DNA of 6,369 nt from Ilumatobacteraceae bacterium (GTDB lineage: Bacteria > Actinomycetota > Acidimicrobiia > Acidimicrobiales > Ilumatobacteraceae): positions 1-6,369 of the forward strand of contig SKSP01000291.1 of the NCBI GenBank assembly GCA_007122945.1, read 5' to 3'. Both the position numbers and the translations under genes were made by a program. The first letter of the stretch is position 1. Each line of letters begins with the position of its first letter. Shown piece after piece: positions 1 through 5,143 of this stretch. The notes under the pieces are model-generated. The model made no database searches. It had not been told where the DNA came from and worked only from the letters and a program-made list of their open reading frames with translations.

Positions 1-1
1 C

Positions 2-667
2 GCCCTCGTCCGTTCTGCATCCATCCTTCTGCCCCAGAGTGGAACGAGTGTTGGCTGGAGCAACGTCATGCGGGCAGCAGTGGAGACCGCGGCACGTCTC
101 CACTGGATCCTCGCGCCAGATGAAGACCATCGAGAACGGGCCGCTCGGTTCCTGCGGGAGCGACTTCGAACGGTGAGCGAGATCTCCAAGTTTGATGACG
201 AGGCTCGCCAGGAGATGCGGGGGTACGAGGATGAGGTCCGCGCAGCTGCGGGCCGGGCGGGCCTTCACGTTCCAGGTCCACCGCCCGCCGCGGTTGACCT
301 GATCGTCGATCTGATGAACCGGGACGGCGTCCTGACGCTCAGCGGTCTGAACCGTTCCGAGGTAGCGGTGATGTTCTACCGGTTGCCCTCAGCGCCAACC
401 CACGCGGCCATGCACGGACTCGCCGTACACCACGGCGATCCCCGCAACGATCCCGAACGCCGAATGACCCAGCCGGCGCCCTGGGAGCAGGTCCTCTTGC
501 TCGCCGGCGGGTTGTTCGCGTGCTACGCCTGTGCGCACAGAGCGCTGTTGAAGCTCTACGGGTGGGATCACAGCGAGTGGGACGAAACGACCGCTGCCCT
601 TGGTCAACGGCTGGTCGATGCCCTCGACGCAGCGCGTGTCGGCGTCGTCCCAGGTTCGGCGACTTGA
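2..667 (+). CDS. Helical protein of unknown function, 5' end outside window
   Basis: The reading frame is open from the left edge of the window to a TGA at 665-667. The ATG at 68 has a fair ribosome site (GGAG at 57-60, 7 nt spacing) and would give 199 residues. However, the segment just after it (RAAVETAARLHWILAP) resembles a stretch I recall from inside, not the start of, a group of actinobacterial helical proteins (LVRSAxExxAxxxWLLxP style). The in-frame residues upstream (LVRS) also fit, so the true start is more likely beyond the edge. The product looks soluble and mostly helical, with many Arg and Glu residues, and a later segment resembles the YRxLSxxxH pattern of that group (FYRLPSAPTHAAMHGL). 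No catalytic motif is evident, and a relation to DUF5677/HEPN-like proteins is only a guess. It converges on the minus-strand nucleotidyltransferase gene with 16 bp between stop codons. Confidence 0.6.
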   Translation, partial: ALVRSASILLPQSGTSVGWSNVMRAAVETAARLHWILAPDEDHRERAARFLRERLRTVSEISKFDDEARQEMRGYEDEVRAAAGRAGLHVPGPPPAAVDLIVDLMNRDGVLTLSGLNRSEVAVMFYRLPSAPTHAAMHGLAVHHGDPRNDPERRMTQPAPWEQVLLLAGGLFACYACAHRALLKLYGWDHSEWDETTAALGQRLVDALDAARVGVVPGSAT

Positions 668-683
668 GCTGACAGGCAGGCGC

Positions 684-1295
684 CTATCCTGCGAGCTCCT
701 CGAGCGCGAGGCCGTGAACGACGACGCCGTCATTACGAATGTTGCGCCAGAGTTCCGAGCGGCCGCGCAACTTGCGAGTCGCATCGGTGACAGTCGCCTC
801 GACGATCTCGACGTCGTTGCCCGTGATGGCTCGGACACGGCGGCGCCACGCCTCAATCGAGTCCGCCCACCGTTCGTCGTCCTCATCTACATCGTCGGCG
901 CGGACGACGGCGAGATCGAGGTCGCTTGCGGCATCGGCGTCGCCGCGTACGAACGATCCGAAGGCGATCACGCTGACCGGCTCGGGCGAGATCGTCGATG
1001 CAGCCTCTCCGATCTGTCGGAGGGCGATCGCCCGTACGCCGGCGAGCTGAAGGAGTAGTTGTGCGGCGACGTTGTCTCGGGCGAGCACGAACTGGGATGC
1101 CGGCGGCACTTCGTGGCGGTGGACGATCCCGAGTTCGACCAGTCGCGGCATCACCCTCGATGCCTGGGCCGGGCTCACGCCGGCGAGACTTGCGAGCCTT
1201 CGCAAGGTCAGCGGCGCGGTGATCTTGGCGAGGACAGCGAGCAGCCGACCCTGCGCGCCGCCTACGACGGCTTCGACGGGTCTGGCGAAGTCCAC
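684..1295 (-). CDS. Winged-helix / minimal nucleotidyltransferase fusion protein
   Basis: A 203-residue protein starting at GTG (1293-1295); an in-frame TAG lies four codons upstream, so this is the first usable start. Residues about 8-75 form a MarR/ArsR-like winged helix (GRLLAVLAKITAPLTLRRLA, then LAGVSPAQASRVMPRLVELG). Residues 108-130 carry the nucleotidyltransferase signature GSFVRG (113-118) followed by SDLDLAV (124-130), giving the two metal-binding aspartates D125 and D127. DVEIVEA (161-167) is the likely third acidic strand. Proteins of this build are known as HTH plus NTP_transf_2 proteins; MNT-type enzymes can transfer nucleotides to partner proteins, as in HEPN-MNT toxin-antitoxin pairs. 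No clear HEPN protein is next to it; the neighbouring helical protein converges rather than sharing an operon. The ribosome site (GGGAG) abuts the start, so initiation may be weak or leaderless. The fold assignment is firm; target and role are not known. Confidence 0.85.
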   Translation of the reverse strand: MDFARPVEAVVGGAQGRLLAVLAKITAPLTLRRLASLAGVSPAQASRVMPRLVELGIVHRHEVPPASQFVLARDNVAAQLLLQLAGVRAIALRQIGEAASTISPEPVSVIAFGSFVRGDADAASDLDLAVVRADDVDEDDERWADSIEAWRRRVRAITGNDVEIVEATVTDATRKLRGRSELWRNIRNDGVVVHGLALEELAG

Positions 1296-1326
1296 TCCCG
1301 CAGACTACGCAGAGTGTCTCATTTAG

Positions 1327-1340
1327 GAAACGTTTGTTTC
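1327..1340 (-). promoter_or_regulatory. Palindromic operator candidate upstream of the wHTH-nucleotidyltransferase gene
   Basis: The arms GAAAC and GTTTC flank GTTT, with a perfect 8-bp core AAACGTTT. The site is 32-45 bp upstream of the GTG start at 1295. It is notably AT-rich for this DNA and is followed on the minus strand by TAAAT, which could serve as a -10 element. Autoregulation by the winged helix of the encoded protein is an inference. Confidence 0.35.
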
Positions 1341-1395
1341 ATCGGGCAGCCCGACCACTGCCGGGGCAACACGCGCCCGGCCCCGCCGATCGCAG

Positions 1396-1419
1396 ATTGT
1401 CTAACGGATTCTCTAACGG
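1396..1419 (+). repeat. Two tandem 12-bp repeats left of the first att copy
   Basis: ATTGTCTAACGG (1396-1407) is followed directly by ATTCTCTAACGG (1408-1419), with one mismatch. They lie about 120 bp left of the first att copy. This position and spacing are typical of arm-type integrase sites at the end of a neighbouring element; that role is inferred. Confidence 0.5.
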
Positions 1420-1446
1420 ACCAGCTGAGAATGGCCGAGAACAGAC

Positions 1447-1511
1447 GACACCAACCGACACCTCGACGGTGCGAAAGCCCTGCTAGATGGCACGAAATGA
1501 CACCAATCGAC
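1447..1511 (+). repeat. Spaced 13-bp direct repeat left of the first att copy
   Basis: GACACCAACCGAC (1447-1459) recurs as GACACCAATCGAC (1499-1511), 12 of 13 bases identical and 52 bp apart, the second copy ending 25 bp before the att copy. The 52-bp spacing is close to five helical turns, which would put both copies on one DNA face. These may be binding sites for the integrase or excision factor of the element whose end this is. Confidence 0.4.
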
Positions 1512-1536
1512 GCTGGTCGATATGGCCCCGAGACGG

Positions 1537-1579
1537 CTCATAACCCGAAGGTCGCAGGTTCAAATCCTGCCCCCGCCAC
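1537..1579 (+). repeat. att copy 1: 3' half of initiator tRNA-fMet (CAT)
   Basis: This is 43 bp identical to 5046-5088. It contains the anticodon loop CTCATAA, the 3' anticodon stem CCCGA, a five-base variable loop AGGTC, the T arm GCAGG-TTCAAAT-CCTGC and the acceptor strand CCCCGCC plus A. The CCC at the anticodon stem and the overall string match bacterial initiator tRNAs (three G:C pairs next to the loop). The bases upstream do not form the matching 5' acceptor strand, D arm or 5' anticodon stem, so this is not a functional tRNA gene. Only GG at 1535-1536 continues the expected stem. It marks the left boundary of the integrative element; strand exchange probably occurs in the anticodon-loop region. 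Confidence 0.9.
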
Positions 1580-1585
1580 TCGATG

Positions 1586-1618
1586 GAAAGCCCGGAAACA
1601 CTGCGTTTCCGGGCTTTC
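1586..1618. terminator. Strong hairpin between att copy 1 and the integrase gene
   Basis: A perfect 14-bp stem, GAAAGCCCGGAAAC (1586-1599) with GTTTCCGGGCTTTC (1605-1618), encloses the loop ACTGC. It starts seven bases after the tRNA-derived repeat. It could end the tRNA transcript on the plus strand and the integrase transcript on the minus strand. Runs of T are short (TTTC), so intrinsic termination is likely but not proven. Confidence 0.7.
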
Positions 1619-1640
1619 TGCGTTCTGCGGCCAGGGTGCC

Positions 1641-1725
1641 CGTCTACCGGGTCGTCTACCGTCACCGGCTTGCTGGGCTCGCTGACCTGGGGCTTTGCTG
1701 ACAGCGGGACGGTAGACGTCTACCG
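1641..1725. repeat. Four copies of CGTCTACCG / CGGTAGACG: candidate integrase arm sites
   Basis: The 9-mer CGTCTACCG occurs at 1641-1649, 1653-1661 and 1717-1725. Its reverse complement CGGTAGACG lies at 1710-1718, creating a perfect 14-bp palindrome, GGTAGACGTCTACC, at 1711-1724. That palindrome overlaps the integrase stop codon (TAG, complement of 1720-1722). The cluster lies between the att copy and the integrase, where arm-type or excisionase sites are expected. A fifth copy occurs at 5386-5394 in the neighbouring element. The binding role is inferred. Confidence 0.55.
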
Positions 1726-2844
1726 GCTGGTGTCGATGAGGGCGGCGAACTGGGTGGCGGCAGTGGCGCCCATGCCTGGGAGCAGGTGTTGGTAGGTGTG
1801 CATCGTGAAGCCGGGGTGGGCGTGACCGAACCGTTCGGCGACGACCTTGATCGGGACGCCGGCGGCGACGAGCAACGACGCGTGCGTGTGCCGGAGATCG
1901 TGGAACCGGATCCGGGGCAGGTCGGTCGTGGCGATGATGCGCCCGAACAGTTGCGAGAACGACTCCGGTGACGGCGTCCGGTGGTAGGTGCTGAGGAACA
2001 TCGGCGTTGCCGGCTCGATCGTCGCGCCTTCGATGACGAGACGGCGCCACCACTGCTCGAGCAGCGCGACGGTGTTCACATCGAGGTCGATCCGGCGACG
2101 GCTGGTGCGGGTCTTCACCGGACCTTCGACGGTGCGGCCCATCGTGACCTGACGCGTCCGCACGATCGACAGGCTCGAGGTGTTGACGTCGAGGTCGCCC
2201 CAGTTCAGACCGGCGACCTCGCCGCGTCGCATCCCGGTGTGCGCGACGAGATGCAACGCCGGGTAGAACCGAAGACGGTGTGCAGCGGTCAGGAATCGGC
2301 CGAGTTGCTCGGCGTTCCAGATCGCAGGCACCGCTGAGCGATTCGTGGGTTTCGGGGGTCGTGCGCGGCGCGCAGGGTTGGCGTCGATGAGTTGGCGGTC
2401 GACGGCGAGGTCGAGTGCGTTGAAGATCACCCGATGGATCTCCAGCACCGACTTGGGTGCCAGACCCTGGCGGCGACGCCCACCGTTCGCGATGAGATCG
2501 CCGTAGCAGGCGTCAGGGTCGTCGGGTCGCAGCGCGTCGAGTCGGATCGTGCCGACTCGTGGCGCGATTTCGTGGTCGATCATCCACCGATACCTGTTCG
2601 CAGTGGCGTGCGTGAGCGTTCCCTTGGTGGCGAGCCACGTGGTCGACATGAACCCGCCCAATGTCGCCGCGCACAACGGCTTCGGACGCTGGCGGTCGAT
2701 GCGACGCCGCACCTCTTCGGCATCACCAATGTCGGAGCCGGCGGGATGCCATCGGCGGCGTTCGCGTCCGGTGATGGGGTCGTGGCCGTTGTAGGCGACG
2801 ACGTAGAAGCAATGGTTGCGTTGCACGATGTAGGACATCGCCAT
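1720..2844 (-). CDS. int: Tyrosine-type site-specific integrase
   Basis: A 374-residue phage-type integrase of normal length for actinobacterial element integrases. Residues 1-40 form the small N-terminal arm-binding domain (FYVVAYNGHDPITGRERRR, then WHPAG). Residues about 60-165 form the helical core-binding domain, and 175-374 the catalytic domain. The catalytic set is complete: R206 in HTGMRRGE, K244 in VKTRTSRR, H315 and R318 in FHDLRHTHASLL, H341 in ERFGHAHPG, and nucleophile Y351 in HTYQHLLPG. It should recombine the 43-bp tRNA-derived sites. The ATG at 2844 is chosen because the N-terminal domain starts there; a second ATG two codons later is equally possible. No strong ribosome site is seen, so translation may be weak or leaderless. 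The gene ends 140 bp from the att copy and is divergent from the cargo set. No excisionase is recognised nearby. Confidence 0.95.
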   Translation of the reverse strand: MAMSYIVQRNHCFYVVAYNGHDPITGRERRRWHPAGSDIGDAEEVRRRIDRQRPKPLCAATLGGFMSTTWLATKGTLTHATANRYRWMIDHEIAPRVGTIRLDALRPDDPDACYGDLIANGGRRRQGLAPKSVLEIHRVIFNALDLAVDRQLIDANPARRARPPKPTNRSAVPAIWNAEQLGRFLTAAHRLRFYPALHLVAHTGMRRGEVAGLNWGDLDVNTSSLSIVRTRQVTMGRTVEGPVKTRTSRRRIDLDVNTVALLEQWWRRLVIEGATIEPATPMFLSTYHRTPSPESFSQLFGRIIATTDLPRIRFHDLRHTHASLLVAAGVPIKVVAERFGHAHPGFTMHTYQHLLPGMGATAATQFAALIDTSR

Positions 2845-2958
2845 TCATCGGCTCGTCGGGTCACCAACCCGAAGATCATTGCGCCACCGCCGGATGGGCT
2901 CGGCTGGCACTGCGCGATTCAGTCATGGCGCGCCCCGGCTGCCGCTACGGTCGAGCTC

Positions 2959-4353
2959 GTGGCTCGCAGGGATGCTGGTGACGAGGTGCCGGTCGTTGAT
3001 GTGGTCGGCCGGCTCGATGAGGGGACGGCCCGCCGGCTGTTGGTCGAGGCGGCGGAATCGCACGAGGACGTGCTGCGGGCGGTTCGTCTCGCAGCGACGG
3101 ATGACGATGACCGGCTCGACGTGTTGAGGGCTGCGGTCGACGACGGGCTGCGTACCCGTCGTCATCTCGACTATTGGGGCTCATCGTCGTGGGCGCAAGA
3201 TGCGGCCCCGGTCGTCGACGCACTCGCGAGTGAGGTGGCGGAGCGGCCGTCGGCGGAGCTGGTGTTGTTGTTGCAGCGGGCGGCCGGTCACCTGGTGAAG
3301 GTGATCCTGCGTGCTGATGATTCCAACGGGATGATCGGCGGGCTGGCCCGCGATGTGCTCGAGCTGCATCGGGTGGCGTGCGCGGCTGGGGTTGCCGAGC
3401 CGCGAGCGTTGGCGACGTGGATGGTGCGGTTCGCGTTCGACGATCAGGACTTCTTCGAAATCGACCCGGTCGCCTACGCCGATGCGCTCGGCGACGACGG
3501 GCTGTCTGTGTACCGGCGTGAGGTCGCCAAGCGTTCTGCGCCGGACAGCGCCCCGGCAGACCGATCGCCGGTGTTGCGTGACCTCTACGGCGAGTTCCCG
3601 AGCTTCGCCGCAAAGTACGCGGCCGAGCGTCTCGCGGTCATCGACGGCGACGTCGACCGGCTCGTCGAACTGCTCGGCGGCGACCTGTCGTCGCCGCACC
3701 AGTTCACCCGTGTCGCGGAGGCGATGATCGAACTCGACCGGCCAGCGGACGCGTTGGCGTGGGCGCATCGGGGGATCGCCGAAACCACGGGGTGGCAGGT
3801 CGCGAACCTGTACGACCTTGCCGCCGACATGCTCGCCGACACCGGTGACATCGAGGGAGTTGTCGGGTTGCGGCGGCACCACCACGAACGAATGCCGAGC
3901 TCGTCGACCTACGCCAAGCTGCAGACAGTCGCCCGAACCAACGGCACCTGGGATGAGGAGATCGCTGGGGCACGGGCCGTCCTCGCCTCACGGGACACCG
4001 GTGGACTGATCGATGCGCTGCTCACGGACGGCGACCCCGACGAAGCATGGCGGGTCGCGACGTCGAAGAACCAGCCGCTGATGTCGTCGCAGTGGCAGCG
4101 CCTCGCCGAGGCCCGTGAACGAGCAGCGCCGCACGAGGCGATGGAGGTCTACCTACGCCTCGCGGACGAAGCGCTCGAACACGCGGACAAACGCGCCTAC
4201 CGCGTGGCCGTCCGCCATCTCGAGGCAGCACGCCGCACCGCCGCAGCGGCTGACCGAACCACAGCGTTCCGCGAGCACCTCGCAGGTCTCCGGGAGCGGA
4301 ACCGTCGCCGTCCCGCGCTGATCTCGATGCTCGACAAAGCAGGCCTGGAGTGA
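2959..4353 (+). CDS. DUF6880-like / SWIM-protein C-terminal helical-repeat protein lacking the zinc finger
   Basis: From the chosen GTG the product is 464 residues. It matches in style the long C-terminal part of actinobacterial SWIM zinc-finger family proteins. The hallmarks are RLDEGTARRLLVEAA (18-32), LRADDSNGMIGGLARDVLEL (117-136), FDDQDFFEIDPVAYADALG (160-178), LAVIDGDVDRLVELLGGDLS (225-244), HERMPSSSTYAKL (309-321), VYLRLADEALEHADKRAYR (397-415) and the ending ISMLDKAGLE. Residues 245-345 look like TPR-type helix pairs (RVAEAMIELDRPADALAWAH; then NLYDLAADMLADTGDIEGV). The SWIM motif (CxC...CxH) that normally precedes this region is absent: upstream in-frame sequence has no such cysteines and runs into the antisense of the integrase. 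So it is either a stand-alone form or a 5'-truncated relict. The start is uncertain: GTG at 2959, 2986 or 3001, none with a good ribosome site; TACGGT at 2946-2951 could be a -10 for a leaderless message. Molecular function is unknown; such repeats usually bind proteins. Confidence 0.8.
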   Translation: MARRDAGDEVPVVDVVGRLDEGTARRLLVEAAESHEDVLRAVRLAATDDDDRLDVLRAAVDDGLRTRRHLDYWGSSSWAQDAAPVVDALASEVAERPSAELVLLLQRAAGHLVKVILRADDSNGMIGGLARDVLELHRVACAAGVAEPRALATWMVRFAFDDQDFFEIDPVAYADALGDDGLSVYRREVAKRSAPDSAPADRSPVLRDLYGEFPSFAAKYAAERLAVIDGDVDRLVELLGGDLSSPHQFTRVAEAMIELDRPADALAWAHRGIAETTGWQVANLYDLAADMLADTGDIEGVVGLRRHHHERMPSSSTYAKLQTVARTNGTWDEEIAGARAVLASRDTGGLIDALLTDGDPDEAWRVATSKNQPLMSSQWQRLAEARERAAPHEAMEVYLRLADEALEHADKRAYRVAVRHLEAARRTAAAADRTTAFREHLAGLRERNRRRPALISMLDKAGLE

Positions 4354-4733
4354 GCGGGAAGCGGCGATTCCTCCGTGAAGGAGACCGGCTCGACGATGAC
4401 GACACGATCGTCATCCGAGGTGGGCACCTCGATCCAGCGACACTGCGTGTCGATGCCGAGCGCTACCACCAGATCTACGGCGAGTACGGGATCTCGGTGT
4501 TCGCGGTTCGCAACGTCAGCGTCGACGAGCTCGCACAAGCCGTACCGCTGGTGCGGTTCGAAATGCTGACCCTTCTTCGAGTGGGTGCGCTTCGCACGGC
4601 TGGGTTCCGTCTCGAACCGACCGGCAAGAACCCACAGCACTTCACGGTCGCGTTCGACGACCTCGATGACGGCGTCGACGCACTGGTCGCCTGCGAGCAT
4701 CGCAGTTGGCGAAACCCGTATCATGAACCCTGA
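4350..4733 (+). CDS. Small conserved-looking protein of unknown function (127 aa)
   Basis: The GTG start (4350-4352) overlaps the TGA of the preceding gene by four bases (GTGA), so translation is probably coupled; GGAG at 4347-4350 abuts the start and is too close to act alone. The product is soluble, with a strand-rich N-terminus (DDDDTIVIRGGHLD, 15-28), a central segment YGEYGISVFAVRNVSVDELA (43-62), a segment VRFEMLTLLRVGALRTAGF (68-86), and a C-terminal part with HFTVAFDDLDDGVDAL (97-112) and the ending RSWRNPYHEP. I have an impression of similar short actinobacterial proteins paired with the product of the next gene, but know no function or named domain. No membrane segment or signal peptide is visible. 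Its place in a tRNA-borne element would fit a toxin, antitoxin or defence accessory, which is inference only. Confidence 0.85.
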   Translation: MSGKRRFLREGDRLDDDDTIVIRGGHLDPATLRVDAERYHQIYGEYGISVFAVRNVSVDELAQAVPLVRFEMLTLLRVGALRTAGFRLEPTGKNPQHFTVAFDDLDDGVDALVACEHRSWRNPYHEP

Positions 4734-4750
4734 CCTGACAGAGGTGACCC

Positions 4751-4996
4751 ATGGACGATCTCGATCTCGTAGCCGACCTGAACGCCCAAGACGACGACGG
4801 TCTCGGCTGGTCCACCCTCGCTGACGCGGTTTCCCCCGACCGGGTACGTCCCGGCGCAATGCTGCTCGCCGGCAACGATCAGGCCCGAGCGGTCGTCCGC
4901 GTCGTCGCTGTCGACGACGACGGACAGATCCACTTCACGGTCCTTTCGGGATCGGTCGCCAAGAACCGACACCTCCTCGACCGAACTAGCGCCTGA
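4751..4996 (+). CDS. Small acidic protein of unknown function (81 aa), partner of the 127-aa protein
   Basis: The ATG at 4751 has a good ribosome site, GAGGTGA at 4741-4747, and lies 17 bp after the stop of the 127-aa gene in the same direction. The product is acidic at the N-terminus (MDDLDLVADLNAQDDDGLGW). It then has a compact, apparently beta-rich body: VRPGAMLLAGNDQARAVVRV (32-51) followed by DDDGQIHFTVLSGSVAKNRH (55-74). The G-N-x-x-A...V-V-R-V and G-x-I-H-F-T-V-L spacing suggests a small beta barrel or sheet, perhaps SH3-like, but this is a guess. It has no helix-turn-helix, so it is not an obvious DNA-binding antitoxin. As the last gene before the distal att copy, it probably works with the 127-aa protein. 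Confidence 0.85.
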   Translation: MDDLDLVADLNAQDDDGLGWSTLADAVSPDRVRPGAMLLAGNDQARAVVRVVAVDDDGQIHFTVLSGSVAKNRHLLDRTSA

Positions 4997-5003
4997 ACAC
5001 GGT

Positions 5004-5037
5004 CGACCCGAGTGGTGACTGGGCCGGGTCGTCACCA
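5004..5037 (+). terminator. Overlapping hairpins after the cargo genes
   Basis: Two alternative stems overlap: GACCCG (5004-5009) with CGGGTC (5025-5030), and TGGTGAC (5013-5019) with GTCACCA (5031-5037). They start 8 bp after the last cargo stop codon and end 8 bp before the att copy. No T tract follows, so this is either an inefficient terminator, a transcript-protecting fold, or part of the integrase site. Confidence 0.4.
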
Positions 5038-5045
5038 ACAACACC

Positions 5046-5088
5046 CTCATAACCCGAAGGTCGCAGGTTCAAATCCTGCCCCCGCCAC
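5046..5088 (+). repeat. att copy 2: 3' half of initiator tRNA-fMet (CAT)
   Basis: This is identical over 43 bp to 1537-1579. Here the repeat is followed by CA, so the string GCCACCA includes an encoded CCA end, which copy 1 lacks (GCCACTC). The upstream bases (GTCACCAACAACACC) do not supply a 5' tRNA half, and the match to copy 1 stops exactly at the first base of the anticodon loop. It forms the right end of the intact element and the left end of the next one. Confidence 0.9.
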
Positions 5089-5097
5089 CAAGTGATT

Positions 5098-5132
5098 GAT
5101 GAAGGCCCAGGTCAGCGACCTGGGTCTTCATC
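5098..5132. terminator. Strong hairpin between att copy 2 and the integrase remnant
   Basis: A 16-bp stem (GATGAAGGCCCAGGTC, 5098-5113, with GACCTGGGTCTTCATC, 5117-5132; one G-T pair) closes the three-base loop AGC. It lies nine bases after the tRNA repeat and just beyond the integrase stop, as the unrelated hairpin does in the left element. It probably terminates transcripts from one or both sides. Confidence 0.65.
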
Positions 5133-5143
5133 GTTGCTGGCGG

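Larger units (their letters stand above)
1537..5088. mobile_element. 3.5-kb tRNA-fMet integrative element with intact integrase
   Basis: The element is bounded by two identical 43-bp tRNA 3'-half repeats whose starts are 3509 bp apart. In order it holds an att copy, a hairpin, short repeats, a minus-strand tyrosine integrase whose 3' end faces the att copy, a divergent three-gene set and the distal att copy. Integration into the 3' part of a tRNA gene by a nearby tyrosine integrase is well known for actinobacterial integrative elements. No replication, relaxase, transfer, capsid or recognisable excisionase gene is present, so it is an integrase-plus-cargo unit that would need outside help to move between cells. 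With catalytic residues intact and the repeats identical, excision looks possible. Confidence 0.85.

Noticed and set aside
1530..1582. A functional tRNA-fMet gene at the first att copy
   Set aside because: No 5' acceptor strand, D arm or 5' anticodon stem precedes it; the same is true of the copy at 5046.
600..1685. Several plus-strand frames opposite the wHTH-nucleotidyltransferase gene and through the intergenic region
   Set aside because: Their translations are low-complexity, Arg/Ser-rich and domain-free, as expected for shadows of a GC-rich gene on the other strand.
1483..2053. Two minus-strand reading frames ending in or containing AGAGFEPATFGL and GQDLNLRPSGYEP
   Set aside because: These peptides are the antisense translation of the tRNA 3' half and are familiar false gene calls; one of the frames also overlaps the integrase on the same strand in another frame.
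2392..2958. In-frame extension of the helical-repeat protein upstream to position 2392
   Set aside because: It is antisense to the integrase coding sequence, contains no recognisable domain, and is open only because of high GC; no SWIM cysteines are present.
2945..4414. Long minus-strand frames opposite the helical-repeat gene
   Set aside because: Translations are rich in Arg, Pro and His without domains, while the plus-strand frame matches a recognisable family.
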